Shown: positions 49,860-59,293, counted from the first letter of the stretch. The stretch: DNA of 64,000 nucleotides from JAJCYK01 sp965212195 (GCA_965212195.1 CBDBUW010000021.1:62001-126000); one strand, 5' to 3'. The notes: generated by a model from the letters alone, not told the origin. Made by a program: numbers and translations.

Positions 49860-50450
49860 TTAGCCAGTATCACCCATTCCCAGTCGTTCCCACATTGCTT
49901 TTGTGATATACTGCATTCTGGAGCCTTCAAAATTCTGTGGAAGCCCATAAACATGTTGATCAAAACCCAGTGCCTGCTGCACCTTCCAGATCTCCTCATG
50001 TTGGTCCGGGGAGAACAATTGGGCGGGATCTCCTAGTGCGATCCAATTAATAGGTACAGTGGTATGAGGCGGCAATACAGTTTTCAAATGTACTACCCCG
50101 TTGATTCGAACCTCGGAGCCTTTCATGAGTTGAGCCCCATGGAATACCGCTGCTCCAGTGGCAATAAACACCTCGTCCTCAATGGTACACCCTACCAGAT
50201 GCGTATTTGGACCTACCAGGCAATGGTCTCCTATTTTAACTGGGTTGTTTTGGGTGCCTCGGATCACGGCGTTTTCCAGTACGATGCAGTAATCACCGAT
50301 CACCACCGGACTGCTTTCAGCAATGATCTGTGCACCAAACATGATGCAGCAATTCGCACCAACAGTCACGTCACCATACACCATGGCATTGGGGGCCACA
50401 TAAGCACTTGGGTGGATGGAAGGAGATTCGCCTGAATTTGATTGGACCAT
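49860..50450 (-). CDS. Hexapeptide-repeat protein, gamma-carbonic-anhydrase-like
   Basis: 196 aa. Left-handed beta-helix hexads run from about residue 12 to 130 (AYVAPNAMVYGDVTVGANCC, VVIGDYCIVLENAVIRG, VKIGDHCLVGPNTHLVG, FIATGAAVFHGAQ). The histidine in IGDHCLVGPNTHLVG is like a metal ligand of gamma-carbonic-anhydrase-type proteins (CaiE/PaaY), though the full three-His set is not convincing. The C-terminal tail (EEIWKVQQALGFDQHVYGLP) is helical. Role unknown; alone between AATTAGC-type simple repeats. Confidence 0.8.
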   Translation of the reverse strand: MVQSNSGESPSIHPSAYVAPNAMVYGDVTVGANCCIMFGAQIIAESSPVVIGDYCIVLENAVIRGTQNNPVKIGDHCLVGPNTHLVGCTIEDEVFIATGAAVFHGAQLMKGSEVRINGVVHLKTVLPPHTTVPINWIALGDPAQLFSPDQHEEIWKVQQALGFDQHVYGLPQNFEGSRMQYITKAMWERLGMGDTG

Positions 50451-50635
50451 TAAAACAATTAGCAGTTGGTAATTGAATCTTGAACTAGAGTTTTGAAATA
50501 TTCTTGAAATTGAGTGCTGATTCTGGTAATCTCAACTCTTGACTGGTGCTCTCAACTTATAATTCACCATTCTCCAACTGATACACCTGAGAAAGATCTC
50601 CAACCAGATCAGTAAGCCTCCCCAGACTTGTGGCT

Positions 50636-51466
50636 TCACAACTCCCGAACCCAAATATTTCGGAATCGCACCGAGTCGCCGTGATCCTGCAATCTTAGGG
50701 GCAACTTAGTAGGGTGGGCAATATACTTGGGTTTACCGATATAAGCCGTGGGCCCTTTGAGCGTAACATTATTCAATACTAAAACGCCATTATGCAGAAC
50801 AGTGACCCTTGCAGGACTTGTCAAATTACCGGATCCGTCAAACTTCGGGGCGGTGAACATAACGTCATAAGATTGCCAATGCCCTGGAGGGCGGGACGCA
50901 TTGACCAGGGGAATATGTTGTTTGTAAATACTGCCTGCCTGTCCATTGGGATAGGTGGTATTCTCATAATTGTTAAGCACTTGAAGTTCATAGAAGCTCA
51001 TCATAAAGATTCCGCTGTTGCTATAGGCCTGTCCCTCCTTACCCTCATCCACCGGCGACAGCCATTCAATATGCAGTTGCATATCACCAAAGGCCATGGT
51101 GGTTTCAATGGGTCCTGCTCCGGGCTTCACTACCATTTCGCCATTTTCCACCGTCCAATCGGCAGCCTCACCCTGGTGATCCATATCAAGATTCTTGATG
51201 ACAGCTTCTATTTGTTCCATATTAGCACCCTCAAAGCCGAACTGCGGTTTTTGCCACTGGGTCAGATCCTTGCCGTCGAATAGCACCACAGCATCACTGG
51301 GAGGCGTTCCTGGATGGGCATTCACTACTGGAGGCACAGGCTCCCATACCTCACTAGCTTCCCAGGGTTTGGTTTCCTGCAGAGCGTCCCAGTCTATCTG
51401 GGGAATATCTTGTGCGCAGGCAGGGCTCACCAGCCCTAAAACAAGGATCAATAAACTGTATTTCAT
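50636..51466 (-). CDS. Secreted DUF1080 (3-keto-disaccharide hydrolase-like) protein
   Basis: 276 aa. A signal peptide (SLLILVLGLVSPACA) precedes the DUF1080 concanavalin-like domain: PSDAVVLFDGKDLTQWQKPQ, then AADWTVENGEMVVKPGAG, DMQLHIEWLSP, SNSGIFMMSFYELQVLN and the closing LPLRLQDHGDSVRFRNIWV. The family was originally of unknown function, and some members hydrolyse 3-keto-glycosides. Predicted periplasmic or extracellular. It stands alone beside the long gene-free stretch. Confidence 0.88.
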   Translation of the reverse strand: MKYSLLILVLGLVSPACAQDIPQIDWDALQETKPWEASEVWEPVPPVVNAHPGTPPSDAVVLFDGKDLTQWQKPQFGFEGANMEQIEAVIKNLDMDHQGEAADWTVENGEMVVKPGAGPIETTMAFGDMQLHIEWLSPVDEGKEGQAYSNSGIFMMSFYELQVLNNYENTTYPNGQAGSIYKQHIPLVNASRPPGHWQSYDVMFTAPKFDGSGNLTSPARVTVLHNGVLVLNNVTLKGPTAYIGKPKYIAHPTKLPLRLQDHGDSVRFRNIWVREL

Positions 51467-52450
51467 TAGAGTATTATTTTCATTTAAAGTGAAAATAGAA
51501 AAAGCCCGTGGAAATTAAAACTTTTTGATTCTTCCTCAAAAAGGTAACCGGGGTTGTAATAATACTTTCAACTTTTGAAGTTTGACGATTTACAAATGAT
51601 GTTCAAGGTTGAAAGAATTGTACTTTTCTGTTATTAGCTATTCCGAGGGGGTTAAAATTCACAACTTACATAGGTGCCTTCGAACAGGTTCAAATGTAAG
51701 GTAATGGATACAAGATTAGTTTATTTTCCATAAAGTGCACCGAACTGGTGTGTTTAAACCAACATGTTGGAATTAGGTGTTGAAACTTCAATACCATTCG
51801 ATTTATTACACATTATTCGCTTTAATCCTACATGTAATAAAGTTGGTTCAAAACATGCTAATAGTACTAAAAAGAGTGATTTGATTACATAAATGATGTA
51901 ATATGGCTTTTTTTACTAAACTAACGAGTGATATTATTTTATTAAATCTTAATATTTGCACGAAACCTTACATCTCACTTTGTTGAGTGTTGCCTACAAA
52001 AACGAAGTAAAATTTGCCTATTTTTTGTGACTTAATGATTAAAACTGACATGGGGAATAAAGCAGCAGATTTAGGTATTGCGGACTCTATTTTATTTCGC
52101 AATTTAGCAACTGATTGATGTCAATCAGAGTACTCTTTCAATGAAGTGCTTCAAATGTGGATTATTTGGTACTTCATTAACCACCCAGAATTGGGTGCGC
52201 CTTCAAGCAGCAAAAAGTAATCGAGTGAAATCGGTTACGACCTTTCGAGATTTTCATTTCTGGTAGATTATTCAAAGCTATATAGCAGTTGGTCCAACTA
52301 TGACTAATTGGGATTCCTCTGTGAACCGCCCAAAAGGGGTGCTTTGCCTTTGAATACCGTAGTCTGACGTCTTTAATTTTTATTTCTTAATCAATTTTTT
52401 AATAGGTGTGAACCGTGTGATATGCGGTACACTAGAAAAAGTATGTCGTC
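51467..52450. other. Gene-free 984-bp stretch before the PD40 protein
   Basis: No open frame of note, no repeat of the known families. The first 650 bp are A+T-rich and featureless to inspection. The part from 52141 to 52240 contains stacked hairpins. Two related words, AACCACCCAGAATTGGGTGC at 52179 and AACCGCCCAAAAGGGGTGC at 52324, suggest a repeated leader element. Confidence 0.5.
52141..52238 (+). ncRNA. Candidate structured leader or small RNA
   Basis: Three consecutive stems: ATGAAGT / ACTTCAT (52141-52177), CACCCA-GAAT-TGGGTG (52182-52197) and GTAATCGA-GTGAAA-TCGGTTAC with one G-T pair (52217-52238). They lie about 210 bp upstream of the PD40 gene start. No known riboswitch class is recognised; this is a structural inference only. 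Confidence 0.3.
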
Positions 52451-54577
52451 ATGAAAAAGTTAATAATAACTGCAATCGGAATTATCGCAATGAATATGAG
52501 CACATTAGCTCAATCTAATAATAATAGCCAGGCTTGGAAGCCTTGGAAACCTGAAAATAGGTCAACTGGAATCTATTTTAAACCTCGTGTCGCTACCCCG
52601 GTATACGGATTGAAATCTGTAGCGGAAGGCAACTATTTTGCTGAAGTTGATGAACTGAGCAATATGGGTCAGTATATTAAGACCACTCCTGGTACTACTT
52701 ATCAGGTTAAATTTGCTTTTGCCCATCGTCAATCTGCTGGTGACAAAACTCTACGGATATCTGTAAATGGTACTTTAGCTTATGATATTTTCATTGATAA
52801 CAGTACAGCAGCAGGTAGCTTCAACTACGACAGTTTTGAATTCAAAGCTGGTGCAGCTGAAACATTTATCGGTTTTTACGTGATCAGCCTTAGTGGTGAT
52901 CCCAATAAAGGAGTGTTGATCGATGATGTTTCACTTACCGAGAAAAATCAGGCCAAAAACTTACTGGCTGATGGAAGTTTTGAGATGAACGCTCAGCCTG
53001 TGAAAAGAACAGCCCGAAGTAATACTAGTGGCTATAAGGTCAATGGGAAAACTATATATCTGGATGAAATGGCCATGAAAGAGGACGAAGCGGAAAGTTT
53101 TGATGCGGCCACCAATTTTAAAATAGGATTGTTCTACATTTTGGAAAGTGAAGTTCCCGGTAGAGCCCTGGCCCATTTTGAACTAGCTAAAAAAGGTAGC
53201 TATGTACATCCTGACTTGGAATTTTATTTAGCGCGAGCTTATCATCTTAACCACAAATTCGGTAAGGCGGTAGCGCATTATCATAAATACAATCGTCAGT
53301 TGCGCAATGGTAAGCATAATAATGCTTCTGAAAAGAGCGCCAAAGTGAAAGAATATATGGATGATTGTTTAGCCGGAACCGCTTTGGTACCCGATGCCCT
53401 GGGATTGGAGATCAAGAGTGTAGGTAAGCATGTAAACAGTGTATATCCTGATTATATTCCTTTGGTATCTGCTGATGAATCTACTTTGATTTTTACTTCT
53501 CGCCGAAGCAATAGCACAGGCGGTAAAGTTGCCAAAGATGGTAGTTTCTATGAGGATATCTTCATGGCCACCAGGAATGGTAACGGTCAGTGGTCAAAGC
53601 CTGCGGCTATAGCCGGTTTGAATACCAAAATGCACGACGCTGGAATAGGGCTGTCTTATGATGGCAAGCAATTGTTTATTTACAAAGATCATAACGGCGG
53701 TGACATTTACGTCAGCAAGCGCAAAGGAGACAAGTGGAGCAAACCCGAAAGATTGGAGGGCGATGTGAACTCTCAGTATTGGGAAGGTAGTGCCAGTATT
53801 TCCAAAGATGGTAAGTACATGTACTTTGCCAGTAATCGTCCGGGTGGGTATGGAGGTATCGATATCTATCGGTCCAAAAAAACCGCCGGTGGTAAGTGGG
53901 GCAAAGCTGAGAACTTAGGTCCGGCTGTTAACACCAATGCCAATGAAGATGCTCCTCAAATTCATACAGATGATGCGACCTTATTCTTCAGTTCTACTGG
54001 ACATGAAGGTATGGGTGGCTATGATATCTTCTCAACTGTATTGGCTGATGGCGCCTGGAGCGCTCCCAGGAATGTTGGATATCCTATTAATACCGCACAG
54101 GATGATATCCATTTCTCTCTGAATGCTCAAGGGAATAAGGCTTATTTCAATTCAGTTTATTTTAATGAAGATGGACAAAACGACATCTATGTGATGGAGC
54201 GTCCCAATTTATCGGCTTCTTTATTCTTGCTGAAAGGTAAAGTGACCAAGAAAGACCCCGATCAGTCTTTCCAGGCTAAAGTTACCTTGACCAACAAGAA
54301 AACCAATGAGGTACAATCTACTACTACTACCGATTTGGAGAACGGAAACTACGCCTTTAACATGGCTTTCGATACTGACTATGCATTGGCCATAGAGTCC
54401 GAGGAGTACAAGTTCAATACCAGGGACATAAAAGTGACTCAGAAGTCCGACCTGTTCCAGTATAACATGAACTTTGTAGTAGATAACAATAAAATGTATG
54501 TAATAGAACAGCAGGACATTTCTCAGGTTTCAATGAATGAGAAAGACTCCTATGCTGTGTTGGCTGTAAGTAGATGA
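52451..54577 (+). CDS. Exported PD40-propeller protein
   Basis: 708 aa. Signal peptide (KLIITAIGIIAMNMSTLAQ). Residues about 45-165 resemble a carbohydrate-binding beta-sandwich (YFAEVDELSNMGQYIKT, GVLIDDVSLTE), followed by a TPR-like helical segment (FEMAKKGS-type, FYLARAYHLNHKFGKAVAHY). Then come at least five PD40/TolB-type repeats (PLVSADESTLIFTSRRS, GLSYDGKQLFIYKD, SISKDGKYMYFASNRPGGYG) and a C-terminal carboxypeptidase-regulatory-like sandwich. This is the layout of OmpA-associated Bacteroidota surface proteins, but the OmpA peptidoglycan-binding domain itself is absent. It ends in a strong terminator. Confidence 0.85.
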   Translation: MKKLIITAIGIIAMNMSTLAQSNNNSQAWKPWKPENRSTGIYFKPRVATPVYGLKSVAEGNYFAEVDELSNMGQYIKTTPGTTYQVKFAFAHRQSAGDKTLRISVNGTLAYDIFIDNSTAAGSFNYDSFEFKAGAAETFIGFYVISLSGDPNKGVLIDDVSLTEKNQAKNLLADGSFEMNAQPVKRTARSNTSGYKVNGKTIYLDEMAMKEDEAESFDAATNFKIGLFYILESEVPGRALAHFELAKKGSYVHPDLEFYLARAYHLNHKFGKAVAHYHKYNRQLRNGKHNNASEKSAKVKEYMDDCLAGTALVPDALGLEIKSVGKHVNSVYPDYIPLVSADESTLIFTSRRSNSTGGKVAKDGSFYEDIFMATRNGNGQWSKPAAIAGLNTKMHDAGIGLSYDGKQLFIYKDHNGGDIYVSKRKGDKWSKPERLEGDVNSQYWEGSASISKDGKYMYFASNRPGGYGGIDIYRSKKTAGGKWGKAENLGPAVNTNANEDAPQIHTDDATLFFSSTGHEGMGGYDIFSTVLADGAWSAPRNVGYPINTAQDDIHFSLNAQGNKAYFNSVYFNEDGQNDIYVMERPNLSASLFLLKGKVTKKDPDQSFQAKVTLTNKKTNEVQSTTTTDLENGNYAFNMAFDTDYALAIESEEYKFNTRDIKVTQKSDLFQYNMNFVVDNNKMYVIEQQDISQVSMNEKDSYAVLAVSR

Positions 54578-54657
54578 TATCATCGCTTAAGGATTATTAA
54601 AATAGAATACGCTTTTCGAGATAATAACATCACTTAAATAAATATCAGTCAGCAATG

Positions 54658-54722
54658 AGCCCGGCCCTGACCTTGGTCCTCTGCGGAAATATCCCACAGA
54701 GTCAAGTCAGGGCCGGGCTTTT
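54658..54722 (+). terminator. Strong two-tier terminator
   Basis: AGCCCGGCCCTGAC and its perfect complement (14-base arms) flank a 34-base loop that itself folds (CTCTG / CAGAG), followed by T-rich sequence, 80 bp after the PD40 protein. Confidence 0.85.
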
Positions 54723-54836
54723 ATTATAAAATCTGTGTTACCGCAAACTTATTTTTATCCAATCAGTATAATTAGTAATTCTCTATTACTACTTACTTAT
54801 CATTTTGTGTATTTTAAAGACCCATTAAACTCTAAC

Positions 54837-56111
54837 ATGCAAGTTGAAACCATACAGGGCGCTAGCCTGCTGGCTCGTTATAAGAAAGTGCGGGCGTCCA
54901 GCGAGAATATCTGCAATCCTTTGGGAAAGGAAGATTATGTAGTGCAACCGGTGGTTGATGTGAGTCCGCCTAAATGGCATTTGGCCCATGTAACCTGGTT
55001 TTTCGAGACTTTTATATTAGTACCGTTCAAAGCTGATTATAAGATCTATGATGAAGATTACAACTATGTTTTCAACAGCTATTATGAAACGGTAGGTAAA
55101 AGGGTACTGCGGGCTGACCGGGGCAACCTCACCCGCCCCAATGTGGAAGATGTGTATACCTATCGGCAATACGTAGACCAGGCCATGGAAGATTTGTTGG
55201 CCGAAGATTTTGAACCCACACCCCGATTTCTGGAGGTTTTTGAGTTAGGGCTGCAACACGAGCAACAACATCAAGAGCTTTTAGTAACAGACATCAAGTA
55301 TATATTAGGCCACAACCCGCTTTTCCCCAACTACTTCAAGACCAATCGGTCAGACACAGCAAGTAGCCCCGCTGTCCCCGCGAATTTCCTGCCCGTTTCA
55401 GAAGGTCTGTACACCATAGGGCATCAACAACCAGGATTCTGTTTTGATAATGAACTGGGAGTGCACCAGGTATTCTTACACGACTTTTGCATAATGGATC
55501 GTCTGGTCACCAACGGAGAATATTTAGAATTCATGAAAGCCGGAGGGTATAAAGATTTTAAATACTGGTTGATGGAAGGCTGGGAATGGGTTAAAGCAGA
55601 AAAGATCCAGGCACCCTTGTATTGGTATGAAGTGTCAGGGGAATGGCATAGTTACACCCTTAGAGGGTTACAGCCTCTGGATTGGCAAGCACCGGTCACC
55701 CACATTAGCTATTATGAGGCAGAAGCTTTCGCACGTTGGAGCGGCAAGCGATTACCCACAGAATTTGAATGGGAAGCTGCTTGTACTACTTATGTTAAGG
55801 AGATACCGCCTGTGGCTCAGTTCCAGGAAGAAGGGATGTTTTTACCAAAAGGCACCGATCCTCAGGGATATCAATTTTACGGAAATGCCTGGGAGTGGAC
55901 CAGTAGTGCATATGCACCATATCCTTATTTCAAAACCCAGCCGGGGGCTTTAGGAGAGTACAATGGCAAATTTATGATCAATCAAATGGTTCTGAGAGGA
56001 GGCTCTTGTGCTACGCCGCGGGATCACATCAGGCCCACATATAGAAATTTTTTTCATCCTCATTTGCGCTGGCAATTTACAGGTTTACGTCTGGCGGAAT
56101 CCCACAATTAA
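54837..56111 (+). CDS. egtB: EgtB-family sulfoxide synthase
   Basis: 424 aa from the ATG at 54837. An N-terminal DinB-like domain supplies the iron site: KWHLAHVTWFFETFI with His48 and His51, and the HxxxH pair His141 and His145 in LGLQHEQQHQELL. The C-terminal half is the formylglycine-generating-enzyme-like domain (FDNELGVHQVFLHDF, GKRLPTEFEWEAA, YGNAWEWTSSAYAPYP, LRGGSCATPRDHIR, TGLRLA). It couples hercynine to a thiol donor with oxygen, giving the sulfoxide intermediate of ergothioneine. It is followed after 13 bp by egtD. No egtA, egtC or egtE is present. Confidence 0.9.
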   Translation: MQVETIQGASLLARYKKVRASSENICNPLGKEDYVVQPVVDVSPPKWHLAHVTWFFETFILVPFKADYKIYDEDYNYVFNSYYETVGKRVLRADRGNLTRPNVEDVYTYRQYVDQAMEDLLAEDFEPTPRFLEVFELGLQHEQQHQELLVTDIKYILGHNPLFPNYFKTNRSDTASSPAVPANFLPVSEGLYTIGHQQPGFCFDNELGVHQVFLHDFCIMDRLVTNGEYLEFMKAGGYKDFKYWLMEGWEWVKAEKIQAPLYWYEVSGEWHSYTLRGLQPLDWQAPVTHISYYEAEAFARWSGKRLPTEFEWEAACTTYVKEIPPVAQFQEEGMFLPKGTDPQGYQFYGNAWEWTSSAYAPYPYFKTQPGALGEYNGKFMINQMVLRGGSCATPRDHIRPTYRNFFHPHLRWQFTGLRLAESHN

Positions 56112-56124
56112 TCCCCACATTCAT

Positions 56125-57072
56125 ATGAACCAGCAGTTTGCCCGGGATGTCCTCCAGGGACTTTCCGAAAAGCCCAAGTATTTGTCGTCAAAATATTTCT
56201 ACGACCAAAAAGGGGACGCCCTGTTCCAAGAAATTATGGCATTGGACGAATATTATCTCACACGTACTGAGTACGAGATCTTTGAATCCCACAAGCAGCA
56301 TATCTTGGAAAGTCTGCAAGTGAATCACAAACCGTTCGATCTAATTGAATTTGGTGCCGGGGATGGGCTAAAGACTAAAGTATTGCTAAAACATTTCAAA
56401 TCACAAAAGGCGGATTTCACCTATAAACCTATCGATATCAGTCAAAATGTGTTGGACCAACTTAAAAGCGATCTTACAGAAAATTTGCCGGAGCTATCTA
56501 TACAGACCCTACAAGGGGAGTACTTCGAAATGCTTTCAAAAATACCTAAAAACGCCGACCGTAAGAAAGTGGTGCTTTTCTTAGGCTCCAACATTGGAAA
56601 CTTCATCAAACCAGTAGCTTTGGATTTTTTAAAAAAGCTCGCGGAGATCCTTACCCGGGGAGACCATCTTTTGCTGGGGGTTGATCTGAAGAAAGATCCA
56701 AAAGTGATTGCCAGTGCCTATAATGATAGTAAAGGGGTTACGGCGGCCTTCAATCTGAACTTGCTGGAAAGGATCAATCGGGAATTGGGAGGCAACTTTG
56801 ATTTGAACACTTTCGTTCACAGGCCTACTTACAATCCCAGTAACGGTGAAGCCCGCAGTTTTTTGCTAAGCAATTGCCGGCAAACTGTAACCATTGAAAA
56901 GCTCAATGCTTCTTTTAAGTTCGAGCCATGGGAGACCATCGCCATGGAATTGTCGCAAAAGTATGATCTGACCGCGTTAGAACAACTAGCAGAGCACAGT
57001 GGATTAAGGATCATAGAACATTTTTTCGACCGCAACAGGTATTTTACCGATACCCTTTTTACAGTCGATTAA
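56125..57072 (+). CDS. egtD: L-histidine N-alpha-trimethyltransferase
   Basis: 315 aa from the ATG at 56125. EgtD family: LSEKPKYLSSKYFYDQKGD at the start, DEYYLTRTEYEIF, the S-adenosylmethionine motif LIEFGAGDGLKTKVLL, FLGSNIGNF and the C-terminal FEPWETIAMELSQKYDLTAL. It trimethylates histidine to hercynine in the cytoplasm, the substrate of EgtB. It lies 13 bp after egtB, clearly one transcript. Confidence 0.95.
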   Translation: MNQQFARDVLQGLSEKPKYLSSKYFYDQKGDALFQEIMALDEYYLTRTEYEIFESHKQHILESLQVNHKPFDLIEFGAGDGLKTKVLLKHFKSQKADFTYKPIDISQNVLDQLKSDLTENLPELSIQTLQGEYFEMLSKIPKNADRKKVVLFLGSNIGNFIKPVALDFLKKLAEILTRGDHLLLGVDLKKDPKVIASAYNDSKGVTAAFNLNLLERINRELGGNFDLNTFVHRPTYNPSNGEARSFLLSNCRQTVTIEKLNASFKFEPWETIAMELSQKYDLTALEQLAEHSGLRIIEHFFDRNRYFTDTLFTVD

Positions 57073-57100
57073 CAGGTACAGATAGAAGTGCTAAAGGGGC

Positions 57101-57131
57101 TTTGAAGTATTAGCAAATAATTCTACTTTTG
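57101..57131 (+). promoter_or_regulatory. Promoter of tRNA-Leu
   Basis: TTTG (57101-57104), exactly 19 bases, TACTTTTG (57124-57131), then CATTCC. It matches the Bacteroidota housekeeping promoter and shares TTTGCATTCC with the tRNA-Lys promoter. Confidence 0.75.
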
Positions 57132-57156
57132 CATTCCCTCGATCAATTAAGCATAT

Positions 57157-57242
57157 GCGCACGTGGCGGAACTGGTAGACGCGTCAGGTTGAGGGCCTGG
57201 TGCCCGTTTTTGGGCGTGGAGGTTCGATTCCTCTCGTGCGCA
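57157..57242 (+). tRNA. tRNA-Leu (GAG)
   Basis: 86 nt with a long variable arm. Acceptor GCGCACG and CGTGCGC, D arm GGCGGAACTGGTAGACGC, anticodon arm TCAGG-TTGAGGG-CCTGG with anticodon GAG, variable stem TGCCCG / CGGGCA-type, T arm GAGGTTCGATTCCTC. Discriminator A at 57242. Confidence 0.96.
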
Positions 57243-57332
57243 CTTAATAGCTTGTTAAGTTTGCAAGGCTCCACATGATCCACCAGTGCCAAGGCTGTTA
57301 GTACCTCAAGCTTAAATTTAAACTATGTTGTA

Positions 57333-58388
57333 ATGGGCAAACTAAATATTAAGCTCCTCAAAGATATTTGCACCGCCTTCGGAGCACCAGGTTTTGAGCA
57401 CGAAATACGTAACCTGGTGATCAAGGAAGTCGAACCTTTAGTAGATGAACTTAAGGTGGATAATATGGGTAACATCCATACTGTGAAAAGAGCCAAGAAG
57501 AATCCTGAAGGCAAGAAAGTGATGGTGGCCGCGCATATGGATGAGATCGGCTTTATCGTGACCCACATTGACGACCACGGGTTTGTCAGATTTCACACCT
57601 TAGGGGGCTTCGACCCCAAAACCCTAACCGCGCAGAGGGTGGTAATACATGGCATGGAGGATATAATGGGGGTGATGGGCTGTAAGCCTATTCATGTGAT
57701 GACTCCCGAGGAGCGCAATAAAATGCCTAAAAACAAGGACTATTTTATTGACTGCGGCATGGAAGCGGACCGGGTTAAAGAACTGATTCAGGTTGGTAAT
57801 CCCATAACCCGGGAACGGGAGTTTATCGAAATGGGTGAATGTGTAAACTGCAAATCCATTGACAATCGAGTCTCTGTTTTTGTATTGTTGGAAACGCTGA
57901 GAAATTTGAAATCCATTCCCTATGATGTTTACGGTATTTTCACCGTTCAAGAAGAAGTGGGGCTGCGGGGAGCACAGGTAGCAGCCCATCAGGTCAACCC
58001 TGATTTTGGATTTGGACTGGATACCACTATCGCTTATGACCTGCCAGGGGCGCAAGCCCACGAACAGGTCACATCGTTAGGAAAAGGAGCGGCCATAAAG
58101 ATCATGGATGCCTCGGCTATCAGTGATTACCGTATGGTGGATTTCCTCAAAAAAGTGGCTGATGAGCATAAGATTCCCTGGCAGCCAGAAATTTTGACTG
58201 CAGGGGGCACTGATACAGCCGCCGTTCAGAAAACCGGTAAGCACGGGGCCATATCCGGTGCGATTTCTATACCTACCCGTTATCTGCATCAGGTTATAGA
58301 GATGGCTAACAAGAAAGATATTCAGGCATCCATTGACTTGTTAACCAAGGCGCTGCAATCGCTGGATGATTTTGACTGGGGATTCTGA
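57333..58388 (+). CDS. M42-family aminopeptidase
   Basis: 351 aa, usual size for M42 glutamyl aminopeptidase/endoglucanase-like peptidases. Metal ligands and catalytic residues appear in order: His in VAAHMDEIGF, Asp in NCKSIDNRVS, Glu-Glu in FTVQEEVGLRGAQ, Asp in FGLDTTIAYD and His in TRYLHQVIEM. These cytoplasmic enzymes assemble as dodecamers and trim peptides from the N-terminus using two metal ions. It stands alone downstream of tRNA-Leu. Confidence 0.95.
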   Translation: MGKLNIKLLKDICTAFGAPGFEHEIRNLVIKEVEPLVDELKVDNMGNIHTVKRAKKNPEGKKVMVAAHMDEIGFIVTHIDDHGFVRFHTLGGFDPKTLTAQRVVIHGMEDIMGVMGCKPIHVMTPEERNKMPKNKDYFIDCGMEADRVKELIQVGNPITREREFIEMGECVNCKSIDNRVSVFVLLETLRNLKSIPYDVYGIFTVQEEVGLRGAQVAAHQVNPDFGFGLDTTIAYDLPGAQAHEQVTSLGKGAAIKIMDASAISDYRMVDFLKKVADEHKIPWQPEILTAGGTDTAAVQKTGKHGAISGAISIPTRYLHQVIEMANKKDIQASIDLLTKALQSLDDFDWGF

Positions 58389-58442
58389 TTTTTGCTTCAA
58401 GAGGTGTGTTAGCAGAAAGTGGTCACAGTACCCGTTGTACCG

Positions 58443-58820
58443 CTATCTGGCGATCACCAGCCCCAAAAATGTAGCTGCCAATCCCAAAACCACACTCCCC
58501 AAAGCATAGGAGAAAAACTGCAGGTTATGCCCCTGTTCCAGCATATGAATACCATCCATGCTGTAGGCCGAAAATGTAGTAAATCCTCCGCAAAAACCTG
58601 TCACCAACATGAGTTTCACGGCATTGCTCATTACATCACCTCGACTGGCGGCCCCCAGAGCAAGCCCAATAAGCAAACAGCCTGCGATATTTACGGTAAA
58701 GGTGCCCCAGGGAAAAATCAGTGACCAGCGCTCGCCAATCAACAAATGAACTGCATAGCGCGCGACACTTCCTAAAAACCCTCCCAGACCCACTAACATC
58801 AAGGATTTGATCATAACCAT
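58443..58820 (-). CDS. crcB: CrcB/Fluc-type fluoride channel
   Basis: 125 aa from the ATG at 58820. Four membrane helices with the family motifs GGFLGSVARYAV, GTFTVNIAGCLLIG (the conserved asparagine of the pore) and GFCGGFTTFSAYSMDG. It works as a dual-topology dimer exporting fluoride. No fluoride riboswitch is seen upstream. Confidence 0.94.
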   Translation of the reverse strand: MVMIKSLMLVGLGGFLGSVARYAVHLLIGERWSLIFPWGTFTVNIAGCLLIGLALGAASRGDVMSNAVKLMLVTGFCGGFTTFSAYSMDGIHMLEQGHNLQFFSYALGSVVLGLAATFLGLVIAR

Positions 58821-58843
58821 GTTCTTTGCCTCCAAAATACCAT

Positions 58844-59293
58844 TTAATCTTCCTTATGCCTTTTTTTGGAACACTTCTTTTGTAAGTGATGCAGGATTTT
58901 AGAGTATGAGGTATGTTCCTGGGGACTTAACTTAATATTCCCACCACTATTCGTGTGGATATGTAATTCTTCGTAAATGCCCCCTTTTGTATTAATGGTA
59001 GTCACTTTCCACCAGGCAATTTGCTGGGTTCTGAAAATTTTCTTGCCAGGTCTCAGCAGATAGGTGACCCGCCAACTGTCCTGGTTTAATCGAATGGTTT
59101 GATAACCCCAAAATACCTTAATCGTGACCAATACCGCCACCAGAGAAATGCCACCGGAAATAATATAGCGGTATGTAGGTACGGGCCCTTGATCTGGTAA
59201 ACTCACAATGCTCCAAATAGCTAATCCATAGGCAATTACCAAAAAAGCGCTCAGTGAGAAAATAGTACTGCCCTTGGGTTTGGAAGTGATCAT
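58844..59293 (-). CDS. Small PH-like membrane protein
   Basis: 149 aa. Two membrane helices (FSLSAFLVIAYGLAIWSIV; YIISGGISLVAVLVTIKVFW) are followed by a soluble tail of about 80 residues that reads as a pleckstrin-like beta domain (QIAWWKVTTINTKGGIYEEL, LSPQEHTSYSKILHHLQ) with a basic end. Its start overlaps the stop of the AcpH gene by 4 bp (ATGA), so the two are coupled. Function unknown. Confidence 0.75.
   Translation of the reverse strand: MITSKPKGSTIFSLSAFLVIAYGLAIWSIVSLPDQGPVPTYRYIISGGISLVAVLVTIKVFWGYQTIRLNQDSWRVTYLLRPGKKIFRTQQIAWWKVTTINTKGGIYEELHIHTNSGGNIKLSPQEHTSYSKILHHLQKKCSKKRHKED

Noticed and set aside
54837..56111. OvoA-type ovothiol synthase instead of EgtB
   Set aside because: No fused methyltransferase domain, and an egtD gene follows directly.
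58820..58900. Fluoride riboswitch upstream of crcB
   Set aside because: The upstream region is the coding end of the PH-like protein and shows no pseudoknot-type pattern.
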